From contig NC_083563.1 of the NCBI RefSeq assembly GCF_019925205.1, positions 12,223,228-12,287,227 on the forward strand: a DNA stretch of 64,000 bases, in the 5' to 3' direction. Below, piece after piece: positions 27,900-41,590 of the stretch. This DNA comes from Metopolophium dirhodum (taxonomy: Eukaryota; Arthropoda; Insecta; Hemiptera; Aphididae). Position 1 is the stretch's first letter. Each line of letters opens with the position of its first letter. The notes beneath the pieces are model-generated. The model did no database searches and was not told the DNA's origin. It was given only the letters and a program-made list of their open reading frames with translations. Both the position numbers and the translations under genes were made by a program.

Positions 27900-30080
27900 A
27901 CGTCTGATCAAAATGTTGTCGTCAATATGAATAAGCTCCAGATTATTTCAAATTTGAAGAGTAGCATATTTTTTAGGTAAATCATAAATCTTTATTTTAT
28001 AATAATAAAAAATATATTTCAGTCAATACTTAATGCAACGAAGAAGTTATAATACTGTGTATATTATGTATAATATAATATTATATAGGTAATAAAACGT
28101 AAGGCGTCATAACTTCTTCGTTGGAAAATATCATTATATAAATGATTTGCAGTATTACCTGGAAAATAATCTCCTCTCCAAATTCGGTAACATATGTTTA
28201 AACTCTGATATTGACCTAGATTGTCCTAGATGCAACAATTTTGATTTCACTTGGGGGGATTGATTTCGCTATATTGCTCGTTTGACAGACGGATACATTA
28301 AAGGGCATCCCGACTGTATATCAGTAGGTATCACTATAGCACCTCTCTAATTTGTCCAATTATTATTACCCGTGGCCACCAAAAACTTGTGTGCGTGCAT
28401 CAAACGACTCCACGGAGGGTTGAAAATATTGTGAACGCCAGAGTGCTGCAGGTGGTCGTGACCTCGAATCGAAACACCGAAACCGGGCAGATGGGCGCTG
28501 CCTGCCGATCTACGTATAATAAATTGTCGGTGCAGGTGCCTACTGACAAACTGCATTCGTGTTTCGGTGTAGATAATAGGTATAATGTATATTTATATAT
28601 ATATATAACAATATTGCAGATCTGCATTAATGCAACTTAAGTGGTTCATGATATAATATAGCAGTCAAAGAATGGAAAGATAATAGATATATTATTATTA
28701 TTATAATATCATGATGATCACAATGTTGAGAGACAAATAAACAAACAGTTTTGCTCATGAACCTTTATGTTTAGTACTAGGTAGTCAGTTTTGACTATAA
28801 CTTTGTTTTTAAACAAATTAGGTACATTTTAAAATGCCTAGAAATTAATTTTTTTTTCATTCATAAAATAAATATTGATAAGGAATCGCGAGCCACGTAA
28901 CTTTGTAACTTTTTTTTGTACTCGACACATCAATTTCCAGATCAATTTTCAGATTTCAGGAGTCTATTTTCATAACCATTAACCAACGTACGTAAGCAAT
29001 TATTACAATTTTAATTTAAAGTTTATTTGGTTGTTAAATAGTTGATTCTGAAATCAAGTGAACGAATCAAAGTTCCCCTTTTCAGTATAAACCAGTTTTC
29101 AACGTTGTTACATAATATAGTATTCATTATAGGTCTAAACACTTAGAAAATACCATAAAATCACTTCTTGGTCAACTCAAAATCAAATAAAAATTCGAAA
29201 ACATCTCGACTGACGACTTTTTAGCTTATATTGTAGTTTCGTATTTACATAATATGGTTTTATTTTTTAAAATAAAATCTATTGTTTTAAGGCTCTGTTT
29301 TTATAGGCTCTGGTTAAGCTAAAATACCTGCTCAAATAAACAATATTATGCAATGTTTTTCAAGTTCTTACCTAGGTATACTTGCTTGTACGAGTTATAA
29401 CAAAATAATTAGGTATTTAAAAACCTACTGTGTCCAACTGCAGCAGTAAGTTATTAATTAAAATAATATGTAAATTATTTTATTACCTACTCATTAACAC
29501 TTCAAATGTAATTACATTAACTCTCAGTCTAAGTTATAATATGTCATAGTCAATCGTTGTTCGTTAATGTAATAAAAAAATGTATTATTTATAACACATG
29601 ACACATGATGTGCCACTGAAACCTCTGAAATATATAAAATAGTTTTAATCTTTAAATTATAACATTTTCTCTTCGATATGGCTGTAAAATTACTGATATT
29701 ATGACGCATACATTTTTCTTTACAAAGCTAAAAAGTAGGTAAACATTATGATGTTTGTTTAGAAGTATAAAAAAGTGTTAAATTTGTTCGCTGTGTTGAG
29801 TATAAATGAAAAAAACACGTATAACACGTATTGGCATATTTAAGAGGCTAGTGTAGTTTCACCGAGGAGTTTATTCAATTTATCATATTCCTATACATAT
29901 TTTGAACTTATTATATAATATATAGGTAACAAAATACTAAAATATTAAAGATATCTGATTTTAGTGCAATTCGTACAAACTATCTACACAAATCCAAAAA
30001 TATGAAACGGAAAATAATAATATGCAGTTATATTCATGCCCATCAATGTATGGCGATTTTAGGTATAATTACAGTACAAA
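27900..30080. other. AT-rich stretch without genes
   Basis: No gene is supported. A less AT-rich patch at 28380-28560 is open in several frames on both strands. It has no start and splice arrangement that can be defended. Confidence 0.5.
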
Positions 30081-30082
30081 TA

Positions 30083-30232
30083 CAGTCGAATCTCGATAAC
30101 TCGAAATCGAGAATGTATACATTTTTTTCTTACCCATAGAAGTGTATTTAGGGTATATGTATAATTTGAAATTTACATAATTTAAAATTATTTTTATTCC
30201 CTTTAAATATGCCAGTTATTGAGACTAGACTG
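30083..30232. mobile_element. pogo-like MITE with TA target duplication
   Basis: A 150-bp element begins cagtcgaatctcgataactc and ends agttattgagactagactg. The ends are imperfect inverted repeats of about 20 bp, flanked by TA at 30081-30082 and 30233-30234. The interior is AT-rich with no coding capacity. The CAGTCGA...CTCG end type is common among insect pogo/mariner MITEs. It differs in sequence from the element at 4653-4837 but has the same structure. Confidence 0.8.
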
Positions 30233-30234
30233 TA

Positions 30235-31165
30235 ATATTCATACAAAAATTCTCAATAATAATAGGTAAGTCTACGGTATACCTAATACATTCATCTAGC
30301 CAAGAATATGGATTATTTACCAATTACCAGGCATTTGAATGTATGCAGAACAATTATTAATGGACTATTAATTACAATTTATATTTCACAACTATAATAA
30401 TATTATTTTTAGTTTTTACACACATTTTTGCATAATAAATATTCATTGTTTCTAATAAAATCTATATATATATATTTATTTGCGCTTGAAGAAAATGTAT
30501 TGACACGTAATACCTGGTATAGAACAGTTAATATGGCTGCAGTATAATTTATTAACAATTCAAATATCTAAATACCTATTTAACTATATACGCTTGTCTA
30601 TCAAAATAATTGAATGCCACAATAGTAATATTTCATCCGATATATTATTATAAATTGATCGATCATAATCGCTATTATGAATATAAAGATCCAATCGTAA
30701 GACAATAATAAAATAATATGTGTCATCATAAGTTCTCGTGATAATAATGATCGACTAATTAATAACCTGAACATTTAATCATCTTGCATATGCTTTATTG
30801 TTTATGCACAGGTCATGACCTCAGTAATATATTATTAAATATATTAAAATTACCTATTATTACCACAGTACTCCTTGGAATACGAATTATAATGGTCTTC
30901 CCATTCATTCGTCGAGAAATTTTATTGTGAAAACCTTTGAGCTTAATATTAAAGGAAAATTTTTGGGTATTGCAATTTGTATTAATTATTGGATCTATTA
31001 TTGAATTAAATATTACCATGGTAAATAGTATAGTAGCACAACGAAAAAAGCCTTATGAAGAATCGCTTTAATATTTGATTGAGCTATGAATATTTAATAT
31101 TAATTTACAATAATTTAATTGTTCCTTCGGTTGATGTAAAAAGTGTAGGTATTTAATGATATAGG
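30235..31165. other. AT-rich stretch without genes
   Basis: Nothing supportable: AT-rich DNA with short chance frames only. Confidence 0.5.
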
Positions 31166-31173
31166 GTCTAGAC

Positions 31174-31501
31174 CAGTGATTCCCAACGTGGGCGCTACCG
31201 CCCCCTTGTGGGCATTTTTTATTTTGAAGGGGGCGTTTTTATGAGGGGGGCGCTAAAGGGGGCGCTCATCTATCATTTAAATTTTTTTTGTTTATAATAA
31301 CTGATTGTAATGAAATGTATAACTACGTAGAATAAAATACCTAATGTAATCAACAGAATTATATAGGTATAATATTTATAGACACTTAAATAATATCAAA
31401 AAAATTATTTATCATTTTAAAAAATTGATTGGGGGGGGGGGGGGTGTGAGATTTTTAAAATCTAAAAGGGGCGTTGAGTAAAAAAAGGTTGGGAAACACT
31501 G
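31174..31501. mobile_element. hAT-type MITE with perfect 8-bp target duplication
   Basis: A 328-bp element begins cagtgattcccaacgtggg and ends in the inverted complement ggttgggaaacactg. It is flanked on both sides by the identical 8 bp gtctagac (31166-31173 and 31502-31509). An 8-bp duplication and CAGTG..TCCCAAC ends are diagnostic of the hAT superfamily. Subterminal GGGGCG blocks and a poly-G run lie near 31431-31444. No transposase frame is present. The perfect duplication suggests a fairly recent insertion. Confidence 0.93.
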
Positions 31502-31509
31502 GTCTAGAC

Positions 31510-34500
31510 TGTGATCTATGTGACACTAAAACCGTGGGACCACAGCAATATTGGTAGTTCCGGCCATGAATTATAATATGTTATGATAACAAAAAAAAGG
31601 GTTGTTTGAAAGAAAATTAAGAAGAGGTTCCAAGGTTTGAAAAAGTTTTTGATCGTGGTACGTGTCGGCTGGTCTAAAAAAAATACGTTCTCGAAGGAAT
31701 TTTTTTTATACAATAATAAAATAACTTCGATTTTAATCTAGGTACCTAGTTTTAACTTTATTATCAAACAATTTAATCATTACAATAGTTTGAAAATATT
31801 CATGGATAAGGTCACACGTATTATACACGTGTGACTGTGAAATGGGCCTTACGGCTTACTATATAATTAAGTCTATATAATGCCTAATTTATCCTATTTA
31901 TGTATGTATAGTAACAAAAAAAAAATAATAATATAAGGAGAACCTTTTTTACAGCCCTTATTATAATATTATGTTTTTTATTTCTATGTAAGATAAATGA
32001 AAATCAATAATTAATAATTAATTAAATATGAATGAAAAGCCAACAATAATAGCTATAATAGATAGGTTCTCGTATAAATATAATATATAAATAAAGAAAT
32101 AATATAATATGTTCAAAAACTTGGATACTTGGATACTCGGATAAAATGTACATAATATTATGTAGTAATATACAAGATATACATAGATGATACATTTAAC
32201 TATCCAATTGTCTAAACTTCGATATGTACCTATGTATCAAAATACTCAGAAAATTATTTACTTTGGTGTATAAAATTAAAATGTTTGTTTTCATTCAAAA
32301 AAGTAAATACTTGAACAATTATAACAATAATAATATAAAATATAATTTTTTTCAAAAATGTTGTTTTACAATACCATCAAATTATGTAAAAAAAGTAAAA
32401 AAATTTCGAAATCATTAATATGGACACTTAAATGGATCACCTTGGATATGGTTTTATACAATTTAAGAAAGTTCAAATTAACAGTGTTATTACATACATC
32501 ATAATAGTTTTAATAATTATTGTGATTTTTATAATAAATTTGACAGGATTTTATTTGTTTGACGGCGATATTATTGATTGAAGAATTTAGTGATTTTACG
32601 CTCGATTTATTTCTGAGATTTTATTTTTAAAGATTAGCAGGTACATATGCATTGGTGGTTTTACGCCTGAATTAATATCTTTCTATTTATTTGTACGTAC
32701 TTACTAAAAACGATTTCACCCACAAAATGTCAACCAAAAAAAAAAATAAACTCTCAGTTTTAACACGACCGTGACCTAATCACACAAACTTCAATCGGTG
32801 AAATTAAACAAACATCAACAGCTACCTGCAATTAAAAAAACTGTTTTTTATAATAATTACCTTTTTATCGCACTTTTATTTTTATGATTCTTAGTATATC
32901 CATTATCTAATCATAACTTTTAATGCCAAATCATATTGATTTCCAACATTTTTTTAGTCTATTCAATATTATTATAGCTGGACTTCAGCCTCCCCTCCAA
33001 ATCTGAAAGTATGATATTTTTGCCTATATTTACTTGGTAAATATCCTAGGTTAGACCGGTATTTATTTTTTTACCGGAGCATACTATTATATATTTTGAA
33101 GAAGAAGGTTAGGTTTTAGTATACAATAATATGTTTGATAATATTGTCTTATTTTTGGAAAATTAAATAAATACATTAAAAAAATAATTTGATTTTGCCA
33201 TATAGCTCAAAATCAAATTAATAACCTGTATTATGTATCTATCGATATTTTTAAATAGCTATATGCATATACCAATACTATAAAAAAACATATATTTAAT
33301 GGCGGAGTTACTTTACAAAAACGTTTAAGTCAAATTAAATATCATATCGGAGTATAAAAACGCACATAAACCTTAATAAACAATAAACATAATAATGGAT
33401 TGGTATTTGGGATACTATTGGCTTATTAAACACACAAAAACCTTCAATATTTTTTTTCAGTCTCCCATTTTTCAAAATTGGAGAGGGAGAAGAACATTAT
33501 TAACTTTCATAATAGGTTAGGTATACTTACGAGTATATGCGTTGAAACCGTACTATAATCTGATTAAATATACATCATACATACATGCATAATATAGTCG
33601 TCTCATTATATTGTAGAAAAAAAATTTTACTCCAACTAAAAATAACGACTGCTCAGAAGCTCAGTTATAGTTTGTTTTAAATTGTTTATTGTAATAAAGA
33701 AAATTGTCATCAATGAGAATTGAACCAAAGTATATCAATTTGATATATAATGGGCTAAATGTTCATAATTAATCAAATACGTATCGGTACAAATTCTATA
33801 AAAATGTGTGATCTTCTAATTTAACATCCAGAATGCACCAACGCATCTTGTTACTGTAACTGCCATAACTCCAGATTGTTTAACTTATAAGAGATCTTAT
33901 TTAGTCGAAAAATCCTTCATAATATTGACGACGCTTTAAAACTGGCTTAGGGATTTATGCATACATATTTTAAAGCCGATTTGTTTGTTTTCGTGGTGTC
34001 AAATAAATTATAAATGATTCATATCGGAGAAGTATTTCATTCGTTACATTGATTATAGTAATTAAAATAGTAAATTATATAATATAAGTAAGTACAGTTC
34101 CCTGCTGGCTGCTAATGTCATACTATTATACCTATCTATCATAACAATTAAAATGTTTTGTAAACTTATTTATCGTCTCTTTAGAGACTATATTTTGTTT
34201 ACAGAGTTCCCATTCGATGTTTAAAATAATTACAACACCTACCTACCCATAGTTTTATTCGGGTTGCTAGAGTAGAGACATATATTACGTATTATAGAGA
34301 AGACTAAAATCAGCGCACCACTCAAAAATGGAGTGGGTACTTATTAGTACAATTATTATCTAAATATTATATATTATTTTTTTATATTATTCTGAAGTTA
34401 TTAATATTTTGTAATTTAGACGTATCTTCAGATCAACTACTAAAGATTACCTAAATATAGACAGAGACATATATGCGTACACATACATATGGATGGTCAT

Positions 34501-35225
34501 ACTCTTTTCGTACGTTTCGTCTACCTACACCACGGCAAGACTACGCGAGTACAACATTAACATTCACTGGTTGTCTGACCTAATGCCCGGCCACACATAC
34601 GACACAATATATACAGGTACAAAATATATACCTAGCTATTAGATATATCTGCGACAATTTGTAGCAATATACTCTAGTACACGGCTCGTCTAGCACATCG
34701 GATATGTATAAATATATATTATATATATAGGGTAATTCCGCGGACACCGGAAGACCGGACGCGAATGCCTATCGCCGGATTCGGCATCAACCGGTATCGA
34801 CCCCGGCTTGACCAAACCCGGTGACCGGTATACCGTTACATGCGTTATGATTACGCGCGATGTCCCACAGTCGAGTACATTACTATATATAATACTGTAT
34901 TTTATTATTATTATTATTATTATTTATACGAGCGTGTCTAGGAGGTGTGTATACACGGTACAGTGTACGTAATGAATATACCAGATACCAGGTATATTTA
35001 TCTTTACCGTGAATTCATCCAGACGGGTTTCTATCGGTTTTTGCATCGGTCTAGCTTGGCGCCACTACCAGACTCACGCGAGATGTGTCCTCGAGATTTT
35101 CATGGGAGATCGGTCAACATAATATTATCTTCTATAGGTTTTATTTTTGTTAATTTTTCTTAGTCTAATTCTCCTAAGTTAAAGTAGGTATACCACGACA
35201 GATAGTCTAATGCCATATTTTCCTA
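31510..35225. other. AT-rich stretch without genes
   Basis: No gene is supported. A CCGG-rich patch lies at 34735-34850 with an ATT run at about 34903-34923. The open frames near 32224 and 34945 are short and lack splice or family support. Confidence 0.5.
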
Positions 35226-35229
35226 TTGA

Positions 35230-35660
35230 ATTTCAGGATCTCGCAGTACCTTTATTTATTATATATTTATTTATATATCTGGTTAAATAATGACTATAAC
35301 AATATAATGGAATTATATTGGTAAAATATTTTTTTAAATCATTTTCCTATAGCTGTTCTTCTCGTTTTAAATTCGCCTTTAAATTTCACAGAATGACATA
35401 CAGTCATACAGAAGTTAAATTAATATTTAATAAATTACATAAGCATATAATCCACAGCCCATTGAGTACCACTAATTACTTGAGAAATGAACCTATAAGT
35501 TTGATGTCTCGCCCCCATCTTTCATCTTCAATTTATTATTATTCATATTTATTTACGAAATGGTATTTATGTTTATCTTTTTACGTTTTTCTGTAATGCC
35601 ATAGCTTAATTTGCACTAAAGGGCTCAGCCCGTATATTTTATAATAAATAAATATATATG
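35230..35660 (+). mobile_element. Decayed 3' end of a non-LTR retrotransposon
   Basis: The 92-codon frame at 35318-35596 ends with a pattern typical of the extreme C-terminus of jockey/I-like reverse transcriptase proteins. A basic-aromatic stretch (FKFHRMTY) is followed by a short spacer and TNYLRNEPISLMSR. After the stop comes a 'gggctcagcccgtatatttt' segment and an ataataaataaat tail, the usual form of such 3' ends. The upstream reverse transcriptase is missing, so this is a 5'-truncated copy. The family is inferred from the tail pattern; the exact clade is uncertain. Confidence 0.5.
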
Positions 35661-35664
35661 TAAA

Positions 35665-37075
35665 TAATACATTATTATAATGTATAAAACATTGAATTGT
35701 GTTCTATCAAAGTTAGAAATCAATTCGTGAAACCAAAATAGTACAATGAAACTAAGTTAATATGACGTACTAAACATGAAAGATATATTAATTTAAAACT
35801 AAAAGTTTAATTTGATTGAAAAATTCTTAAAATTAAACATAATCAATACAAGATTTCAATTCGTGTAAACACATACAATTTTTTTTTAAATTATTCAATT
35901 ACTATTACTTTACTTAAGACATGATTTATCATACAATAGGTACGTCAATACGACAATACCTATAGGTATATTATAATATTGTACTAGGTATCCTAAATAA
36001 AAAAAATAAGTTAGGGATATTCTTTCTCTGATCATACCAAATTTCCGGTTTCCAAGCGTATTTTTATACAGTCCAATAATTTATAAAATTCCATATGCAG
36101 TTTAACTAGGTATGTACATCTAACTACAAAGCATAAATAAATATTTTAATACCAACAATGGTAACAATATGTATTTACTGGTAATTAACGGACGGACACA
36201 ACGGGGATATATACGATGTTCTAAACTTATATGTTTAGAAACCTATAAAACAGTTGGTGTCGAATTTCCTTATAAAGTTAAGTGTCTACATAATATTATA
36301 TGATAATGGTGAGTGATCTCTGCAGACAGCGCGTAGTAATAGTGTGTGAACCACTTTGAAGTAAAATAATATGATAACTACTTGGCGTGTGTGAAACATA
36401 TTATAGTAATGATGTGAAATAATATAATATTATCACTGGTTTGTGTGCGTAGTCAAACCGAGTAGTACACCATCATCTCGTATTGTTTTAAACTTTTACC
36501 GGTAACCAGCCTGTTTTTATGCAAACGTGCAGGTCGATCTAATTATGTGATAAGGAAATGCTGAAAAATATACATTCATCTAAAATGCACGAAAAATAAC
36601 AACAACTAAACAGATTGTTCGTTTAAAAAAAATCATTTTAAAATTGTGCCAAGGTTGAGGGTACACATAAAAAATTTCACTATAATCTCTAAAATAATGT
36701 AGATTAGCACTGTTAACTTTGTTGGAGTTCGACTATCGGTCTTACCTCAGTTCCTTTTAAACTAGAATGACTCAAAAATCTATCATATTTATAGCATATA
36801 GCACTATTCGACATAAATAATGCTCATTGACTATAAGTACGTATATCCGGCCACTGTATAAGAACGTAAAATGACTGAAATAAAATGCAAACACAGTCGT
36901 TTTAAGTTGGAAACGCGTCGTATTTTATTGGTACAAAACAAACGTAAAATATTTCACATAGCCCGTACTACCACGATCGTCACCCACTCGTGTAGTCGTC
37001 TACAATCGTCGTACTTGCGTTCTTGCGTTCTTGCGGAACTTCACGACAATAGCTGTGCGGCGTTGATACATTGTA
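35665..37075. other. AT-rich stretch without genes
   Basis: No supported gene. The 122-codon plus-strand frame beginning at 36871 runs into the SINE at its 3' end and gives no recognisable protein. I treat it as chance. Confidence 0.5.
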
Positions 37076-37079
37076 AAAT

Positions 37080-37225
37080 AGGACGGAGTGACCGAGCGGA
37101 TTACGGCGTCAGTTATAATGCACATCGTCGCCGGTTCGAAACCTGGCCACGGGTGGCATCACTTTCTGGGCAGGCAACTGGCAGAAACCTAGGGGGGGGG
37201 GGGCATATAGAAATTCTGCCAAATA
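37080..37225 (+). mobile_element. tRNA-Ser-like SINE
   Basis: The 5' part has a tRNA-like head with RNA polymerase III internal promoter boxes. An A box resembles gtgaccgagcgg (as in tRNA-Ser/Leu, TGGCCGAGCGG), and a B box ggttcgaaacc lies at about 37132-37142. The head cannot fold as a functional tRNA. It continues into ccacgggtggcatcactttc, a region with 'ggcaactggcag', and a poly-G run (37191-37203). tRNA-derived heads joined to unrelated tails define SINEs. The exact 3' end and target duplication are not clear. Confidence 0.7.
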
Positions 37226-38379
37226 AGCGTCCGAACTAGGGCTTTATTTACTAGGTATTATAGTCATGCTTTGCTATAGTCTGCAATATTATATTGATGT
37301 CCTTCTACAACAGTATACCAAAATTAATTATTAGGGTCTCTTAAACATTTTTTTTACCAATTAAAGGTGTGATAGTTTAACAATAGTATGCCAATGTTGT
37401 ACGGTTGAGTCCTATATGCTGATCGAAGATGCATCCAGAACATTTAACTTGTCTGACGCGTCCTATATATCCAACTGTCAAGCTCTTTATAGGAATTAGT
37501 TTTCAGTGGCGATTAAAGGGTTTCATCAGTGTTCACTACAAAAAATAGGCTACCGGAAGCCGTCTGCGAAGTTTGGCATTCCTCGAGGTTGCAGTTCTAG
37601 GTAACTAATAAGTAATAATTAATAAGCCATAACAGTGGCTGTTGTACAACTAAACGCCTCCGACACTGAGCGCAAACATTGTGCAAGTATTCTGTTTGGA
37701 GGACTATTCCATGGAAAAACGAAATTATCGATACAATATCGGCATATTGCCTACTATTGAATTTAATTAATTTACTCACGTAATCGAATCGGTATTTTAT
37801 ATTCTTATGATAAGTTGTTGAAATAATGCAACTTCAGTATCTTTTCTGGTGGAAAAGTACAATATTTAATTTAGTTGGTACTTTTTTGAGATAAAAATTA
37901 TCAAAAATAATTAAGGGGCCATGTGCTAGTTTTTCAAGTTCACCGAAATTTTATACAATTTTTTTTTAGCGAAAGTACTATGACATGAGTAAATTTGAAA
38001 ATTAAATTTTATATTTTAGTTGCTATCTTATGGTGGGATTTTGATAAATATTTTTTTATCTGAAAGAAGAATACTTCCTACTGGCCGCACCGACATCCGA
38101 TTTTTTATTTTATTTCAAATAATGGTATAATTTAATTTATAAAAATATTTTTTAAAATATGTTGTCTACTTTAAACAAAAAAAAACTATTTTGTTGTAAT
38201 TTTCTATAAATGATATATTGTATTATATTGTCAAACCAAATTGACTATTTTGAGCTATTTATAAACAATAGACATTTTATACTGAATTATTTTTAGTTTA
38301 TTTTCTATAAATGTCAATAAAATATATAATTGGTAAAAAAGCTTGAAAATCTAATAAAAAGGTTTCTTATAAGTTGTTA

Positions 38380-38530
38380 CAATAATAAAAAGTTAAAATT
38401 TGGACAAAATTAAATATTTAAATGAAAAATAACAATTTTAGTTATTTTGTTGTAATTTAAAAATATTATTCGCGTGTACTTGAAACTTTTAAAGTAGATA
38501 ATATATTATTATAATTTATATTGTTCAAAT
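38380..38530 (+). repeat. Dispersed repeat, copy 1
   Basis: The segment aaaagttaaaatttggacaa ... acaattttagttattttgtt ... aaacttttaaagtagata matches the reverse complement of 54720-54875 over about 140 bp, with few differences. It is probably part of a larger interspersed aphid repeat; no ends or coding capacity are evident. Confidence 0.65.
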
Positions 38531-38849
38531 ACAATAGTAATATTTTCTAATGAAATTTATTTTTCAAAACAAATTTAACCTACTGTATTACCTACTATAT
38601 TTCTGTACTACTATAACGTCTAATAGTAAAATATATTAATTTTAATAATAATAGTATTATGAAATATACTAATTAATATTATTATCAATTTTCGCATACA
38701 ATGATTTTATAACATTGAATTCAAATTTAACACATCCATTATAGTGACTATTTTCTTAATAATTATTCCATAATATAATATAATAATTATAGTCGAACAT
38801 AAAATAATATGATAAATAATAATTATTTATATAATATTCAATTTTATCA

Positions 38850-39290
38850 TCTTTGAATTTCGTGGCTTTTTGGCTGATACTTAATTTATCGATTAAACCA
38901 AATTTTCTGATATGACCAAAACTGTACTTAAATATCTTGTCTTATTAATTTATATTGTTGAATGTATTCACAATGAATTTCACACTATTTGATATTTAGG
39001 GTTTTGAACCGTAATAATATTGTCGGAACTAGAAATTATTATATATTCATACTGCCATCTAGTGTCTTAAAAGATACGAAGACGTTTTACATTTTTTTCA
39101 TAGACAAATTAATATGTCTATGATTTTTTTCAAATAAAATAATATTGGTTTTTACTTGTTGGACTTGATCACTCCGTAATAATATGAAAATGGCTAGTCC
39201 TGCAGTATTTACTAATGGAATACATTCTGTATGAATATGTTATACACCACTAGAGGGCATTATAAGTTTATCAAAACAAATGGTGGTAAT
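38850..39290. repeat. Diverged duplicate of the 49815-50400 block
   Basis: Patches in the same order match 49815-50400. These are 'catctttgaatttcgtggc..ttggctgata', 'ctgcagtatttactaatggaatacattctgtatgaatatgt' (given here in pieces), and 'agtttatcaaaacaaatggt'. The partner block lies in the 5' flank of the right secreted-protein pseudogene. This copy may mark the former flank of a further, lost gene copy, or both may be pieces of one repeat. Confidence 0.5.
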
Positions 39291-41039
39291 AATTTATAAT
39301 ATTATTATTTGGTATTAAATATTGATAATAATATATATTTTAAGCAGGGCTTGGAACCGAAATTAAAAATACCGGTATTTTAACCGGAACCTTACCGAAA
39401 CCATTTATGATTTTCTTAGGAACCTAAACCGGAACCGGAACCAATATTTGTCAGAAGAGAATTTTTCGGATTTTTTGGTTCTAGTTTTATTTAATTATTT
39501 AACATATTTAGGTAGGTAATACATATTAAGTAATATTAGTTGATTCATAAAATTTGGTTGCAAATGTATACTGATCAGTCAACCTATTTTTTAAATACAG
39601 AGTATAATATTGTTCGTAAGGTTATTTAAATTTTTTATTACATTGAAATTTACATAAAAAATAAACTATACATTTTGTCTTTTAAACCACCAAAAATAAT
39701 ATTTTTTTAATGTCTATTCTGGATTAAAATTTAAAAGTAAAACAAATTATATTTCAGTCTCTTATTATATTATATATTATGGTCTCGTATTAAATTAGAC
39801 CAAAAATTTTAAAAATGAATTCAGATTTTGAAACTTAAAAGTTGAAATAAGAAAAAGTAAATTAATCAAAATAACTTTTAGTAGAAAAGTAATTTTGTCA
39901 TTTTAATTTATACTAAAAATCATCAGTTAAGTATTAAATTAAGTACCTATTTACACAAAATATGATTTGTATAGAAAAAAATCTTTATATAGGTACCTAT
40001 TTTACAATTTTCATCGACCATCTTGAATCTCAAAATACTTATTCAAGCACCACTTTAAAATGCGAATTTTGGAAGATGCTATCGTAGTACACACTTACTT
40101 GGTGGTACGATGGTTTGGTTAGGTAAATTGCAAGCCTCAAGCTATAATTATTTAGGATCTACGTTGGTCAGTCGGTGAGTCAGTCAGGACACTTTCGATT
40201 AAATTCTGCCCCCCGGCGTTGCCCGTGAGACATGCTTGCGACTATGGGAGCAGTATATTTTCAGGTAGGCAATTTACCTGTGGTAGATTGCAGACCCTGT
40301 GAGGTGCGTACGTATAATTACGAATGTTTTATTAACACGGTGCTATAATTATGATGTGCATATTATGTAGAATAGTAGGTTAGCAGTCATTAGGGACAGC
40401 AGTCGACAAATTAACCCTGGGAATGCCATTTTTATTTTTTACCCTACTATAGTTTCAACTAAACATAATATAGGTAGGTACAGGTCTAAAATTATATTAT
40501 TCAATCATAACCAATAGCAACCTCACAATAAATAAAAGTAAACTATTATTTAGTTTATATTTTTGCTGGACAGATGGCGCAACTGTTTAACTATTGTACT
40601 TTTTGCATTTAGATTTCCTACATTCCTGGTGGATTTTCATAAAGTATTCCTTCATACAAACCATGCAACCTTGCACTGACAATTACGAACAGAACAAAAA
40701 TAAAAATATATACAAATCGATCGAACTGTTTTTCGAGTTTTAGCGAGACTAACGGACAGCTATATACTTTTATATACACAGATTAGATAATTTAAAAAAA
40801 GAAAATAGCTTTGCAAGAAAATACTTGTAGATAATTAATTTACCCAAACTTTATAATGTAGATTAGTCTAATTTTGTAGTAATTAATAGTATTTTGAAAT
40901 GTATAAAAAGAACACAATTTCAAAATGCTCTTAATTTGCTTCAAAATTAAAATATCTAATAAAGTCTTTGGGGGTCCAAGATATCATATTTTCTCAAATA
41001 GATAAATTCTATAATAGGGAAATTCAACGATCGTGATAA

Positions 41040-41310
41040 TATATTATACATAACAAATATTACATAATATTGTGTAAAATAAAATCATTAGTGATTTAGA
41101 CTATGGGAAAAAAAAAAGAAAAAAAGAACGAACTATACTTATATTATTATCATTTTTCGGACGCAAATGTATTTAAAAAATAACAGATTATTTCATATAT
41201 TTTTGAAAGTAAGAATGAATAATTACAATTTTAAATTATAAAATATATTGTTACATTTAGAGGGATTTACATGCTTGAGCTGTAGCCTGTAACTACTCGG
41301 AACTGCCGGA
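41040..41310 (-). pseudogene. Third remnant of the secreted-protein gene (5' end only)
   Basis: The segment 41205-41310 matches the 5' flank of the other two copies (42680-42765 and 49545-49640), including the shared stretch acatgcttgag and the tgccggagatattta type sequence. About 100 bp downstream on the minus strand, an ATG at 41153 begins MIII as in both other copies, but a stop follows at once. No later exons are recognisable. It appears to be a dead partial duplicate, disrupted after the start codon. Confidence 0.45.
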
Positions 41311-41590
41311 GATATTTACATTAACCATAGAAGGTGGAGACGGTGAAGTGCGATGGAATGTAAAAAATTGAGTGATTTCTTGTTGGATAGGAAGAAATAC
41401 GGAAGGAGATTGATACGAGTAGCTCGGGAGCATTAACAGTATCACTAGAAGGTAATGATAAAAATGAAATATCGGTATGAATACGTCTAGAAATGAGGGT
41501 TTAGGAATGCTTAGGAAGGGAGGAAATAGTAAAATAATCATAAGAGGGGAGTTGTATATGGTACGACCAAAGGCAGATTAGGATAAAATA
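41310..41590. other. Purine-rich segment of unknown origin
   Basis: The segment is AG-rich on the plus strand and carries an 82-codon minus-strand frame (41293-41541) with a hydrophobic N-terminus. The base pattern resembles the decayed retrotransposon at 57830-58265, but no reverse transcriptase motif can be read. It interrupts the 5' flank of the third pseudogene remnant. Confidence 0.3.

Larger units (their letters stand above)
37230..41030. other. AT-rich repeat-bearing stretch without genes
   Basis: No coding gene is supported. Two segments match other parts of the window (38380-38530 and 38850-39290, listed separately). A possible hAT-like left end (cagggcttggaaccg) with ACCGGAACC blocks lies at about 39353-39470, but no right end was found. 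Confidence 0.5.

Noticed and set aside
41293..41541. 82-codon minus-strand frame with a hydrophobic start
   Set aside because: It overlaps the conserved 5' flank of a pseudogene remnant at its end and purine-rich decayed DNA otherwise; no splice or family support.
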